NCBI GenBank assembly: GCA_027946555.1
Contig: JAPEVC010000028.1
Location: forward strand, 143,214 to 207,213
DNA: 64,000 bases
Direction: 5' to 3'
DNA from: Gnomoniopsis sp. IMI 355080
Lineage: Eukaryota > Ascomycota > Sordariomycetes > Diaporthales > Gnomoniaceae
In this document: positions 10,368-22,500 of the stretch, one piece after another
Position numbering within the stretch: position 1 is the first letter of the stretch
Layout: each line of letters opens with the position of its first letter
Program-made: the position numbers and the translations under genes
Notes under the pieces: model-generated
Told to the model about the DNA's origin: nothing
Databases searched by the model: none
The model's input: only the letters and a program-made list of their open reading frames with translations

Positions 10368-11592
10368 GGCTGTACTGTGTCGATTGGTAATTGAGACAAG
10401 CTTGTAATAGATTGACTTCGATGTTAGCGATCAAAGGCGCGATAGTGCGGCATCAGGCTTCTGCTTATGTTGGACAGATGCCCTCCTAATTATAATATGT
10501 AAGGCATGGCTCCGTTGGGGGCTGTATTCGGCTGTGCCACCCAACAGATGCGAAGGATTACGAAACTCTACCACGCGCACCTAACATTCTGAACACCTTC
10601 CCAGAACAGGAATTAGATGCCTCGCTTGCGGCCTCTTGCGGTAGTGTGATCTAAAGGGATGCGCTCGGTGTTATAAGACTGCTGAGCCGCATCTGCAATC
10701 TGAGGGATTGCTTCTTACGGAGCGATCCACACTTTGAGACTTCTAATTGTAAGCACCACTTATAGTTTGCATCCAGAGATGAAATTCGAAACCTCAGCTA
10801 GCTTGCCTGCCCTCCTGCATAGAATATACAGTCAGCAGCCCCCAGACTACGAGAACTTGGAAGTGGTAAGAGGTGCATCTATGCTACTCCCCTTCGTACG
10901 AGGCGCGTGTTCGAGTTTTATAGAAGCTGTCGCATTTGGTTTTCAGTTCTGCTGCCGTCACAGATTTCCAAGGTTACCTTTCTTATTCCGCGTTGGCTTC
11001 TTATAAATCCGACTACCAAAGTGAATCATTCCTGATCATGTTCTCTATATCAGGGTTTTGGCAGGATTTTCATCCTGCCAACCAACTTGAATAATGCGGC
11101 TATAAATTCTGAAAGTCACCATTGGGACTATGCTCATTCCGCGGAGTCGAGGAAAAAAAGACTTACCTAAGGTAGTATGGACGAGAGAGTAGAGCCCTAA
11201 CGACAGGAGATGGACAGAGTATTAGATGGTATTGCAATTTTTTTTTCAAAGGCAAAGCGTGCTGTATACATAGAAGATGAATAGTCTTGAGGATTTTATC
11301 AATACAACCGTGGGAAGGCAGATCAATTCCTTTTGTCTGAACGACATAAGGTTGGTTGTGAATGGAAGGAATGGCTGCCCCAGCGTTCAAAGGCATTCGC
11401 GCAAATGACATATTTCGAGATCTAGGGAATAACATAAATGTATATATACAATGAGACTAATTGTACAAGCAAAGCGATCTATATCCATGTATTTCCTCTT
11501 CCTTCCATGGAGCGGTATTGGAACATCAACAAAAGCTCGAAGATACCCGACCATAATGTCGTAAGAGCTGGCACGTATAAGACACTCAATCT
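10368..11592. other. Intergenic, no gene seen
   Basis: About 1.2 kb between the 5' end of the aldehyde dehydrogenase and the 3' end of the secreted-protein gene. Only short unrelated ORFs occur. Confidence 0.55.
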
Positions 11593-12393
11593 TTACGCAG
11601 CACATGTCAAATCGCCGGTTTTCTTGTCATATGTACATTTGCTGTTGAAAGTGTATGCAAGCTGCATGAAGTTAGCGGCGATCCTCAAAGGCAGCTATAA
11701 GCGCACTCACATTGACATAACCACCTTCGCTGTGGGTATAGAATGCGTTGTTACCTGTCATGTACATGCAGTCGTAGCTATAATCTTGTGCGTTAATATA
11801 GCATTAACAGTTTAGATGGACGACGACGCTTTCTTACTCTGTATTCAGCATCCCAAGTGAAAGCTTAGCGCTGAGGAGACCGTCCTTCCCATTAGGATCC
11901 TTCAGAGTATAGCCCTTGTTGTAACAGATAGCAGCAGGATATTTGGTATAGTCTGGATTACGTGCCCACATGTCCTGTGTTGTCTTCTTCGTAAATGTTT
12001 CGCGGACCTAGCCACTGAAATTAGTTTCGCTCGTCTTTCCTTTTATTAAACGCTTAGAAATACCTCATTCCACTCTCCTAAGTTCTTGATAGTATCCGCG
12101 CCAATCTCGATAGCGATTTTGGTAAGGATTATGGCGCCTTGTGCCGCAGCAATTCCTGCAACAGCCACAATTGGCGCAACCCGCTTTTGGAGTCCCTGAT
12201 CCCCCTGAGTGTTAGGAGCTGGCACTATGGTAAAATTACCATCAGCTCCTATCTGGCCGGATAGGTCGATTGTTGTAGAGGGCGGGATGTTGGCATTGGG
12301 GGCTGGAACATCGGTAGTCTGAGGCTGGGGGAGCGCATTTACTGCTGAGATGCAGAGCGCCATCTTCAAGATAGTAGCAATGGAGAAGATCAT
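11593..12393 (-). CDS. Small secreted protein with Kex2-like pro-site
   Basis: Four exons (12064-12393, 11838-12007, 11711-11777, 11593-11661) join in frame to 211 residues. The N-terminus MIFSIATILKMALCISAVNA is a signal peptide with likely cleavage near residue 20. After a Pro-rich stretch, a Lys-Arg pair in GLQKR (about residue 70) looks like a Kex2 processing site. The mature part begins VAPIVAVAGIAAAQG, a hydrophobic Ala/Gly segment, and then reads EWNEVRETFTKKTTQDMW, CYNKGYTLKDPNG, DYDCMYMTGNN and ends NSKCTYDKKTGDLTCAA. I associate this pattern with an uncharacterised fungal family (I believe DUF7888), unconfirmed. Four conserved Cys could form disulphides. It is probably secreted; the function is unknown and it need not belong to the metabolite cluster. 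Confidence 0.82.
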
Positions 12394-14769
12394 TTTTTCT
12401 TGATTTGGAGTGGTAAAAGATGTAATGAGTGTGGAAAGACGACGAAGTGTCAGTAATGAATGTTTGCAAAATAGGATTCTGAAGCTGAGTGAGAGGATGA
12501 TGGAATGGTAAAGGTATTCTGAATTCGTGGCCCAGGTCCAGCCCTTATATAGAATCGCCCATGGTCGTCTTTAAACAACGATTTGGGCTGCTCATGATCG
12601 GAGAGTCTGTCGACTGGTCTCCTACCCATCGATGCCCACGCGGGAGAAGCTGTAGCCGCTGATTGAGCCACGATTGGCGATCCGAAAGGGTGAGGCGTTT
12701 GCAAAGATGAACTGAGACTCTCCAAATAGCTCTAAACCTGTGCCATGGATACTGTTGAGTGTGGCTCAGTCTTGCGATAATACTGTGCCTTGCTTATTCC
12801 GCATCACTAACCTCCGTTCCATCGACAGCCTCACGAAGAGATTTGCGCTATCTCCATATAATGTCTGTGCTGACGGGATGCGGGATGCCTGTAAGATGGT
12901 GAAACTTTCAAATACCGGTAGTCAACTCAGCTATGGTACGACATGGAAACAGCCACCTTCTTGGCTACGATAGTGTGAACACCTCAGTCCGGACAACACA
13001 GTAATGTAGAGGCATTTGGGAGATCATAGTTGTAAAATATATCGGATGCCCTGGATTCCAGGGGCTCATAGCCTCGGCGACAGAAGACAGTAAAACTCCC
13101 GATTGTTGTTGGGGTTCGCCTCACGTGTTTGTCGAAACGAACACCCCCTAGATCAATTTGAACCCACTAAGATTGACGTTACTACGCTAAACTCAAGCAG
13201 TTACTCTACGAAACGGGTGTGGGGACCAGGACTGCCAGGGTCGAAACACATACCAGAGTAAATACTTAGGTATCATTGCCCAGGTGCTGTGCAACACGTC
13301 TGTACTTACACAAAAGAGATTCAAATGAATGCCATGCCTAGTTTCTTCGTCACACAATTAGATATCTTTCTTTTCAAAAATCAGTAGTTTTTCAAAATGC
13401 AAGAATGCCCGGGAATATGAATGACTCTCAAAAAAGGCCCTAAGGAGGCGCACTCACATCGCCTTGGTTCTTTTGATATATCACAAAGCTTCGTACATTA
13501 TACAGAAAAAAAAAATGGCAAAGCGTGCGTTAAGCTAGCGCATATTCGAGGCTGTAGAAGAAGACTAGCTTTGCGAGATCATAATTAAGGGGAGGTTCCA
13601 TGGTGGGCTAGTACGCGGGCTGTGCTAACGTAAGACGGGATGAAGTTTTATTCTGTCAGTCGATTTGTTTCGTCCGTATGTCGAGAGAATTAGAAGGGAG
13701 TAACTGAATATAGCCCAGACATAAACGGCTAAGTTTTCAATGTCACTATCCCTCATTGAGCGCGTCCTTCGTTCACATGCATGTACTATTGCTCGTGAAA
13801 TACCTACCTAGATACCTAGCTAAGTACGTAGCTGATGTTCTCAACCGCAATGTGCTCGATATTGATGCTGCGATCGCCATGAATTCACCGTCGTATGTAT
13901 TTACAGAGTGGAAGACCTTCTCCCCCATTGCTGACGAGATCGTACTCTATCCATGGATGCTACCATCAAAAAATGCTTCTGGCTAATGTTCTGGTTTGTG
14001 CTTCTGGCAGCAGTTCTCGATGTTATATTTTTTTTTCATCGTGATTGGTCCCTCCGCGTAATGACTTCTCGGGATTCCGCAAGTTATCCCACTGAGAAGA
14101 GGGTCTGTTAGGCCCGAAAAGTGTTTTGTGTTGGAATGTTGGCATGCTGTCACAGGCGTGGCCCTGTTCAGGGTCTTGCTACACGAACTCTTCCCATACT
14201 CCAATTGCCGGTCCTCTTGCGTCTCTCAGTGTACATGGCCAAGTCTCGGCCAGTAAGGTTGATGCATTATTCACATGAAGAAAAAACCCAGGAAGCCGAA
14301 GAATACTGTCCCGTGAGTCATGATATACTTTGCGTTTCGCAACGCCATAGCTGGTCTTTTCGGTGCTATTTACTCTCGTGGCCAGTATGCTACGGATATT
14401 GTTAACAAAAGGCCCAAGGCAATTGGATCATTGTTATCTGCATGCCACCCAACATGAATCAAGTCTTCACTTCTCCTAGCCCACTGCCCGTCAAACTCTC
14501 CTTGGGATTTGCAACAGGCTCCAAAGACCATGGTCACTGTGGTCGATGTGCTCGCTGAGGCGGCATCGCTTGCATAGGCACCAGCAGGTGCTCCTTTCAG
14601 CATGCTGCTGACGCTCAGTACCACTATTATTGGACATATATGACCCACGCATTGGACGTTTAACTCCTCATTCGTTTCACAACTAAGCCTCGAAGTGTTT
14701 ATCCATGGTGTAAAGTCGTCTTCACCCCAAAGTACTGACCTGAGTTCAGAGTTGGTCAACATTGGCTAG
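12394..14769. other. Long intergenic stretch, no supported gene
   Basis: About 2.4 kb. ORFs at 12450-12725 (-), 13756-13986 (+), 14121-14405 (+) and 14370-14762 (-) have no motif, no clear start and low coding character. A cluster of TACCTA/CCTAGC words lies at 13801-13835. Confidence 0.5.
13801..13835. repeat. Clustered TACCTA/TACCTAGC palindrome words
   Basis: Reads TACCTACCTAGATACCTAGC followed by TAAGTACGTAGCTGA; several overlapping half-palindromes of the family seen at 2926 and elsewhere. Confidence 0.55.
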
Positions 14770-16305
14770 CTATGTGTCTGCACTATAACTGCCGCCGTCT
14801 AATTTGAAATGACCCGGATTTAGTGTCTGGAAAACGCTATCGGGATCATACTTTCTAGCAACCGCACGCAACCTCTCGCGCTCCATTCTTCCATATCCAG
14901 CAATCGGATCTTGAAACTGGCTAGAATAATTCATATAGAGGTAACCATGCTGCAGTCCCCTCACTCTAGCCGCTTCATTTGACCTCGCGACAATGTTGGC
15001 GTATACGCTCATTACAAGTTCGTCATCTTTAGCGTTGAGCCACCGCACCGTCGGATTAACCAGCAGTAAGGGGCGGTCCTCGTCCTGCAAGCCGATACAA
15101 TTACCCCCAGCCCTCGCCATGGCGCGCATGAGCGGTAGGGATAGAACCTGTAGCCCAACGCCGGGCATAACGCCCTCGACAACACCGACGAGCTTCTTCT
15201 CTACCTCATCCCGGAATATGTCCACCACATTTAGCGCCAGCTGCTCGTCCAGCACGGCTGTGAGCGTCCAGTGGCTATGCCGCATCTGGCCGGCCGCCTT
15301 GTCGTTGAGCGATTCCAGCGCAGCCGCCATCTCCGAGACGCGCTTGTTGCCGCAGTCACTCCACTGTGCGGGGATATCGAGTAGCGCGTCAAACACGGCC
15401 GGATGGGTGCCTGCTGCTTGCGCGTGCGCGTGAGTGAGCGTCGCGGACCCGAAGAAGCCCGGCGCGGTCATGTGAGCGAACCCGATGATCAGGGATGCCT
15501 CGGGGGTAGTCTCCGCGCCGGAGTCACCAAAGCGCATGAGCTGGGTGACGAGCTGGGGCGCGTACGCCCACTCGTGGTACCGGTCGCCGCCCCACATCAT
15601 GCCCTGGGGATAGCTGATACAGTCGAAGCGGGTGACGACGCCGAGGTTGCCGCCGCCGCCCCGTAGGGCCCGATATAGATATGGGTGGCTGTCCTGACTA
15701 GCATGTATGATCTCGCCCGCGGCCGTCACGACCTCGAAGTTGACAACGTTATCGCAGCTCATCCCGTAAAGGTTACTGAAGAAGGATATGCCGCCTCCTA
15801 GTATTAGGCCGCCTACGCCTACACCTGCAACCCGGCCTCCTACAACGGTTAGGAACTGCGGTTCCAGAGCGCGGTATACATCGAGCCACTTATTGCCTGA
15901 GCCGACTGAGACTATCTGATTCTGCATATGCTTGTTTAACTCCGTGTTCTCATCATGATGAACAATAATTTGGTTTAAGTCCGCCAAGTCCACCGTGACG
16001 CCGCCGGGGCAGTTGGACGCGCCGGCAAAGGGCACATGGCCACCGCTCTTAACGGCAAAGGGCGTCCGGGTCGAACGGCAGATAAGGATCGCTCTGGCGA
16101 CTTGCTGTGCCGACTTAGGGCGGAAGAAGCAGGCCGGGCGCGTCGATGCTTGCTGGGCCGAGAAGTACCCGTTGAGTTCGTCGGTGTAACTCGGATCACC
16201 CGTGGGCAGCACAGGTGGCTCCGGGCCTCCCCCTTGTTGACCCGGGCATGCTTCGGTTGGTGGTGGAAATAAGACTTGCTGGGAGCCGAATTCGTTGAGA
16301 AGCAT
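14770..16305 (-). CDS. FAD-linked oxidase, BBE-like
   Basis: A 511-residue flavoenzyme of the FAD_binding_4/berberine-bridge group. Near residue 50 comes ACFFRPKSAQQVARAIL, then VKSGGHVPFAGASN, in which the His is the usual covalent FAD site. The Gly-rich GVGVGGLILGGGISFFS and LRGGGGNLGVVTRFD complete the FAD domain. The C-terminal BBE segment reads DPDSVFQTLNPGHFKLDG. The start ATG at 16305 gives no signal peptide. A possible extra first exon at 16425-16463 (MEKPHDKQDVAAA) would join in frame through a GTAAGA..TAG intron of 113 bases, weak evidence. Such enzymes oxidise alcohols or form rings in many fungal pathways. It sits at the left border of the PKS cluster and is likely one of its oxidases. 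Confidence 0.88.
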   Translation of the reverse strand: MLLNEFGSQQVLFPPPTEACPGQQGGGPEPPVLPTGDPSYTDELNGYFSAQQASTRPACFFRPKSAQQVARAILICRSTRTPFAVKSGGHVPFAGASNCPGGVTVDLADLNQIIVHHDENTELNKHMQNQIVSVGSGNKWLDVYRALEPQFLTVVGGRVAGVGVGGLILGGGISFFSNLYGMSCDNVVNFEVVTAAGEIIHASQDSHPYLYRALRGGGGNLGVVTRFDCISYPQGMMWGGDRYHEWAYAPQLVTQLMRFGDSGAETTPEASLIIGFAHMTAPGFFGSATLTHAHAQAAGTHPAVFDALLDIPAQWSDCGNKRVSEMAAALESLNDKAAGQMRHSHWTLTAVLDEQLALNVVDIFRDEVEKKLVGVVEGVMPGVGLQVLSLPLMRAMARAGGNCIGLQDEDRPLLLVNPTVRWLNAKDDELVMSVYANIVARSNEAARVRGLQHGYLYMNYSSQFQDPIAGYGRMERERLRAVARKYDPDSVFQTLNPGHFKLDGGSYSADT

Positions 16306-16902
16306 AGCACACTACGGTCCCACAAGAAGAGTGGACGCATTTGTCAGTGGGCGTCTCATTAGGGCTATGGACGGTGGAAGGGCTTGCTTCAGCCTCGGAG
16401 CGCTATGTAGTTGGTTATTCTTACCGCCGCTGCGACATCCTGCTTGTCATGTGGTTTCTCCATCACCGCCGCGTCTATAGACTGACAAATGACTGCGGAT
16501 GGTGGTGACCGAAGCGTGCTAATCCCGTCACAATACGTACTATGGTAGAATGGTCATGGCGCTCACCATGTCAGGCGGACACAGTAGTGTGCAATGTGGA
16601 GTGTGTTATGACATGTCTTGACTCTTGATGCTCGGCTAGAGAGTTAGATCATGGTAATCGCATATTTGATGAGTTCAAGAGTAAGAGTCAGTTCCAGCAT
16701 AAGGTTTAAGACCCTTGCAACAGCTCTTATTACTGATGCTTGGCAGGAGGCGGTCAAGGAATACAGTCGGTGCCAACAGCACCAAAGAACAGATGCTTCT
16801 GTGTGTGATGGCCAGTGTAATCCGTGGGCGCTTTCTTATTACGGGGTATCATTTTTGGTGCCGGACAAGGAGGCTGTAGCAACCACCACCCCCGAGAAAA
16901 AT
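16306..16902. promoter_or_regulatory. Divergent promoter region, FAD oxidase / methyltransferase-like gene
   Basis: About 600 bases separate the starts of two divergent cluster genes. The plus-strand frame is open from about 16651 into the next gene, but without a convincing earlier start. Shared control is plausible; no binding site was recognised. Confidence 0.45.
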
Positions 16903-17916
16903 ATGACGGCAAGGAAAGAGTCCAACGCCCATATCGCGGCCACAACCAATGAACACGACAGGCCATCGCTCAAAACCCATCTGCAGCTCGCAGAGGCATC
17001 ATGGGGCAGAACAGTTAAGCAGCGGCATGAGTTGCTGAAGAAAGACTATCCCTCGGGCGGCGCAGCCGCGATGCCACTGTTTCCATGCTTCGCCTCCGAG
17101 GGCATGGCGGAATACTTCTACCACCCTTATACGATTTGGGACCTTACGCCTGCTTCATTCCCTGCGCCTTTCGAGATGGAGAGGGTCGGGCGACTGGGCG
17201 ATGGGGGCAAGTGGACCTGCGGGCTCGCGTCGCGCTACGCCCAGGCAGAACGGCCTATAGTAGTATATAGCTTCGGAGTTGGGTTGGAGAGTAGCTGGGA
17301 GGAGGAGGTATTAAGCCGGGTGCCGGCCGCTGAGGTATGGGGGTACGACGACTGGGCTGATAGCTGGGGCGAGCAGCTGGGCGAGGCTAATAGGGGGAGG
17401 GCGCATTATATCAAGGCAAAGATTGGGACCGACCTAGGCATACGGGAGCTAATGAAGCGTAACGGGCATGAGTATATTGATATCCTTAAGATGGATATCG
17501 AGTGCGCCGAGTTTGAGGTCCTGGACGCGCTGTGTGCCAGTGTGGGCGGTACCGAAGAACTGCCTGTGGGCCAGCTGCTGGTCGAGATACACCTATGGAG
17601 GCCGGACCATGTCTTCTTGGGTAAGGGCGAGAGGGGAGGTGTGAGCGCGGCCGAGTATCTAGCTTGGTAAGTTTTGAGTCTTCTTTCAGTTTGAGCGTCT
17701 TCCAGAGCACCTTTGGTCGGTATTCTTGCTAATGGCTGCCCGACTAGGTTTGAAAGGCTCGAGGCTGTAGGGTTTCGGCCGGTATGGACGGAACCGAATT
17801 TATTAGCCAGCACGATAGGGAAAGGCACCGGAGGCGGTGACCCATTTCTGGCCGAGTATACTTTCATAAATATTAGAGATAGTAAGAGTATCTTGGTCAG
17901 TGGGTCGGTGGGTTGA
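16903..17916 (+). CDS. FkbM/METTL24-like methyltransferase-fold protein, copy 1
   Basis: Two exons (16903-17666, 17748-17916) give 310 residues. The ATG at 16903 was chosen because the product then lines up with the next gene from its first residues. Shared landmarks: TIWDLTPASFPAPFEMERVGRLGDGGKWTCG, VVYSFGVGLESSWEEEVL, HEYIDILKMDIECAEFEVLDAL, PVGQLLVEIH, and in exon 2 WFERLEAVGFRPVWTEPN with AEYTFINIRD. The pattern (YSFGV plus LKMDIE.AEFE) matches SAM-dependent Methyltransf_22/FkbM-type folds. Compared with copy 2 it has lost residues around the YDDWADSW segment, where the partner has YDLDVCDFEGQL, and reads IECAEF rather than IEGSEF. This divergence could mean altered substrate or reduced activity. 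The intron is a clear GTAAGT..CTAG. Confidence 0.82.
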
Positions 17917-18468
17917 TTATTGCTTAATAGCATTTACTAGAATCAAAGGCTGCTACCAAGTATACAAAAGAATACTATCTTAATAGTAAAATCTAACATC
18001 TTCAATATTGTAACCTATATATAGAGTGTACTATAAAATCAAATATTCAAATCAGAGATATAATCTTATGAGTAGTATACTTTGTTTACCAGGTAAAATT
18101 CCAACCCTAATTAGTAATTAGTGTTTAATAAATGAAATTTTATTGATTATTTTTCCAAAGGTGAAAATTAAGTAGATTATGATTACTTTCTATTGTAAAT
18201 TAAATCTTTAGCATTTCTTAATGAATACAGGGCGTATTCCCTTACCACCTGAGCAGGTATATTAAATCAGTCGGCCCTGCTTTTAATGCAACCCCAACCC
18301 CAATTATAACGCAAAAGTTCTCGCATAGACTTTTTTATCTATAAAGCAGGTCGGACCCATTGTCATACCCCCTAATCCTATCGTCCGAGGTTCAGGCTGC
18401 ACAACAATTACAAACGCACAAAAAGGCCCCTCCCCTCTGTCCCTGAAGCAATCATTCACCAAGCAGTC
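17917..18468. other. AT-rich intergenic stretch
   Basis: The segment 17935-18240 is strongly AT-rich compared with the flanking genes and contains no gene. It separates the two paralogous methyltransferase-like genes and holds the promoter of the second. Confidence 0.55.
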
Positions 18469-19374
18469 ATGAGCACAGGTACAAACACCACGGCGAGACC
18501 CTCTATGGAAGAACATATGAGAATCGCTGAGAAAAACTGGGCGAGAGATGTAAAGAAAAGGCAGGCTGTAATTACGTCTGCTTTTGGCGGGGATGCAGCT
18601 AACATGGCACTATTCCCGTATAACAATGGGACATGGAATGTGACAGCGCCATATACAATCTGGGATCTGGTGCTGCCATCATGGAGCCCACCGCTTGAGA
18701 TGTCGCGAGTTGGTCGGCTGGGGGACGGGGGCAAGTGGACATGTGGCATGTCGCGGTATGAAGCCATGGTGGACGACAACAAACCCTGCGTGGTATACTC
18801 ATTCGGCGTAAAGGACGACTCAAGCTTCGAGGACGAATTCCTATCACGGGTGCCGACCGCCGAGGTATGGGCCTACGACCTGGACGTCTGCGACTTTGAA
18901 GGCCAATTGTCGTCTTTGTCGCCGGCGCAGCGCGGGAGCCGAGCGCACTTTACGCATGCGGCCATCGGCGGCAAGACAGACGCGGGGCAGACGCCGCCAG
19001 TGTACGGGATCGGCGACGTGATGCGGATGAATGGGCACGGGTATGTGGACATGCTCAAGATGGACATTGAGGGCAGCGAATTCGAGGCGCTGGATGCGCT
19101 GCTGGTCGAGACGAGTCAGACGACTTCTGATGAGCTGCCAATAGGCCAGCTGCTGATCGAGGTGCACTTCCGGACGAACGAACGAGCAGATGGATTTCTG
19201 AAGTGGTGGGAGAGGCTTGAGGCTCGTGGCCTGCGTGCCATTTGGACTGAGCCAAACAGCCTGGGGAACATCTTCAACTGTATGCACGGCGATTCTCTCA
19301 TGGCAATCGAGTACACCTTTGTCAATGTGCGCGACCGGCGAAGCAGAATCTTTGGTGGGCTAATGTTGGATTGA
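18469..19374 (+). CDS. FkbM/METTL24-like methyltransferase-fold protein, copy 2
   Basis: A 301-residue single-exon gene starting MSTGTNTTARPSMEEHMRIAEKNW. The start ATG follows AAGCAGTC. It shares the whole architecture of copy 1: TIWDLVLPSWSPPLEMSRVGRLGDGGKWTCG, CVVYSFGVKDDSSFEDEFL, VWAYDLDVCDFE, GYVDMLKMDIEGSEFEALDALL, PIGQLLIEVHF, RAIWTEPNS and IEYTFVNVRD. The VDMLKMDIEGSEFE motif is the FkbM/Methyltransf_22 hallmark. The partner copy has an intron just before the WFERLEA motif that is absent here. No signal peptide is obvious, so it is probably cytosolic. Its 3' end faces the PKS 3' end with about 216 bases between. The likely role is O-methylation of the pathway product, which is inference. 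Confidence 0.86.
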   Translation: MSTGTNTTARPSMEEHMRIAEKNWARDVKKRQAVITSAFGGDAANMALFPYNNGTWNVTAPYTIWDLVLPSWSPPLEMSRVGRLGDGGKWTCGMSRYEAMVDDNKPCVVYSFGVKDDSSFEDEFLSRVPTAEVWAYDLDVCDFEGQLSSLSPAQRGSRAHFTHAAIGGKTDAGQTPPVYGIGDVMRMNGHGYVDMLKMDIEGSEFEALDALLVETSQTTSDELPIGQLLIEVHFRTNERADGFLKWWERLEARGLRAIWTEPNSLGNIFNCMHGDSLMAIEYTFVNVRDRRSRIFGGLMLD

Positions 19375-19590
19375 TGAGAGCTTTAGTTTGTAGAAGGAAG
19401 TGATGGAAATAGTATCTAATCATTGTTCTGATTCTAATTGCTATGATCTATGGTTTCTGATGTTATTACAGGAACTTAACGTACACCCTTTTTAACATCG
19501 TTACTCATATCTTTAAAAAGAAAAAGCTTCTACCGAAATGCCGTACATCTTGAAACTCGTCGATACCTTGACCTCAAACACATCGTGAAA

Positions 19591-22500
19591 TTACCCCTTC
19601 TTCATAACCTCAACAGCGACGGAGTGGCACAAGTCCGCCATGCTTTGGTCCTTCAGAATGTTGAACACGGCCACCTCGACCCCAAACTGCTTCATGAACC
19701 AGTATCGCACCTCGACTGCGATCAACGAGTCCACGCCCACCTTGAACGCAGCCTGTCCCGGATCCAAGTCCGCCAGTGGCACCGACAACGACTTGGCCAA
19801 CTTGGACAGCAGACCGTTCAGCACAACCTCGCCCGCCTCCTCCACCGACCGCGCACCAGCCTCCCTTGCCTCGGCCAGATAGTTGACCTCGGCCGTCTTT
19901 CCACCCGCGCCAGCCCCGGCCGAAGCAGACTGCGACTCGTACATAGCCCCGATCCGGTGCAGGTTGCGGAACAGCGGCTTGGTCATCCATCCGACAACAC
20001 TTGTGTGGCCTTTCTCCCACAGCATCTTGGGACTGTCCACCACGTGCACCACCTGCGCCGCCCATGGCGCCTCATAGTCATAGGACGGGTCGCACACCAC
20101 ATCCAACAGCCCTAGTAGCTGGTCTTGTGTCACCCCCGAGAAGCCCGCGCGGAGTGTCGACTTGACAAACAGCAGGTTATCGTTTGCAGAGCCTGTCTCC
20201 AGTACCAGGCCCAGGTTCACTGACACCACCCGCTGCTTGTGGTGTTTGACCCGGTTCCGTGCTAAAGCGTCCTGATATGTGTTGCCCGCCGCGTAGTTGC
20301 CCTGGCCTCGGTTGCCAATCACGCCCGCGAACGACGATAGCAGCACTAAGAAGTCCAAGTTTGGTGGCAGCATCTCCGCCAAGTTGCGCGACCCGCGTAC
20401 CTTGGCCTCAAGCGGGTCATTCCACACCTCGGCCGTCATGTTCTCCATCAACTCGTCGTGCAGCACCATCGCGCCTTGGATGCAGCCCCGGATCGGCGGC
20501 AATGTGTGCTCTGTCAGCACTCGTTGCAGAGCCGATCGGTCCGAGATGTCACAGGTCGGGGTGATGACGGTAGCCCCCAGCCTCGCCACCTCTTGCAGGA
20601 ACTTTTCCGATTTCGCGTGGCCCTTGGCCCCGCTGCGCGAGATAAGCATAAAGTACCTCGCGCCACGGCTAATCATCCATCGTACCATGGCCTGTGGAAG
20701 ACCTCCAAGCCCACCGGCGAGCACGTACGTGCTGTCGCTTCGGAACTGGTACGCTGGCTTCAGGCAAGGTCGGTACTGCACCTCACCCTGCCCGGACCAG
20801 TCGATGACGGTCTTTCCAGTATTCTTGCCGCTCTGCAAGTAGCGCATGGCCTCCTCGAATTGGGTAGCTGGGTATACATGCAGCGGTCGAGGCTCATGCA
20901 CATCGTCGGGGAAGTCTTCCCACAACTTCATGACATCTGTCATGACTTCCTTCATGAGCTCCTTGGAGTTCTCGACCACGACAATGAGGTCCACTGCTGA
21001 GAAGGTAACGTTTCTGTCAAATGGCGCCATCCCGAGTCCCGTGTTTTGCAGGATGTCGGCCTTGCCAATCTCGATAAAGCGGCCAAATATTTTGATACAC
21101 TTCCAACTCTGCTGCAGAAGCTCGCCGCCAAGACTATTGAGCACAACATCAACGCCCTTGCCGCCTGTTGCACGCATGATATCCTCGACAAATGAAGCAT
21201 CGCGGCTGTTAAAGATGTGCTCGGGCGGGACGCCGTAGACATCGGTCAGCAGGTCCCGCTTCACTTGGCTTCCAGCCGTCACATAGATGATAGCTCCGCG
21301 CTTCTTTGCAATCATGACTGCTGCTTGGCCAACGCCTCCAGCCCCAGCGTGAATGAGCACGCTCTCGCCCGGTCGGATCCGCGCCACGTAATCTAGCGAG
21401 TATAGCGCGGTGCAGTATACGACAGGTATAGACGCCGCCACGTTGAAGGACATGGCGTCTGGCATTGGGTGTGTCTGCAGTTCCGACACGCGCACAAACG
21501 TGCTGAATGCGCCCGTGACAGACACAAACATGACGCGGTCACCCGGCTGGACTCGGGTGTCTTTTCCTCGTCCCGATGAGTCCGATTGTGCCCTGGGTCC
21601 TACTCGCGTAACTATTCCGGCACCATCAAAGCCGAATCCGCTACCGGGAATCTGGCCCAGTGCGATCATGACGTCCTTGAAGTTGATGCTGGATGCCATG
21701 ACTTGGATCTCGACCTCGCCAGGCTCCAGGGCCGCGTCCGCACCTTGCCCGTGGGGCTTCTCCTTGAACATGAGCGTGTCGAGGAGGCCAGGGTTGCCGA
21801 TCGACAGCTCAATGTGCTGGAGATCGGCTGTGGCTGCCCCGATGGTGCAGCTCGCCATGTCATGCTGCCTCGCGGCGATTCGGGTGGCGACGGCGTCGTT
21901 GAGACGGCCATTGGGTGCCACGCGAGGGATCTGGAAGACGCCGTCAACTTCGGCGAGCTCAGACTCTATCTTGTCACCGTCATGTGTATTTTGGACTTCT
22001 TTGAGTAGAGATGTGATGAGCTGCACGGAATGGTCTACGCTGCTGCCGCCATCTAGGGACGGTGTAGACTCAAGACTGGCGACAATGAAGCCTTGGTCGC
22101 CACGCTCAGAGCAAACCGTGCGTCCGAGGCCGATGGAGAGCTCTGCCTCCGGGTTTGTAGACTGAGGCCCACCACCGGAGGTGATCCAGAGCAGACGTCC
22201 CGACTTGAGCGCCACATTTCTAATAGCCAGCAGTTGTTTGTCGTTTGGTCGTTGCAAAATCGCCTTGTCGAGTTCTATAAGCGAAATGACATGGACTGTC
22301 TTGAGATTAAGGCCGGCCGCAGTCTCGTTCTCGACTTGATCCAAGGTGATTGTGGAGACAGTGGAGGCGAGGTTTCGGGCAACGATTGCTTGCTCTAGCT
22401 TCTGGGCGAATCTAACCTGGCACTGGGATGTTGACTCTCCGTCCACGACAATATAGACTGGCGGGGGCAGTGTAGGGGCCTCTTCCTGTGCCGGTACAGC

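Noticed and set aside
14370..14762. 130-codon ORF just downstream of the FAD oxidase
   Set aside because: No domain, low-complexity Ser/Ala stretch and no good start; not called.
16425..16463. Extra first exon of the FAD oxidase
   Set aside because: It can be joined in frame, but the 13 residues have no family support; kept only as a remark in the gene entry.
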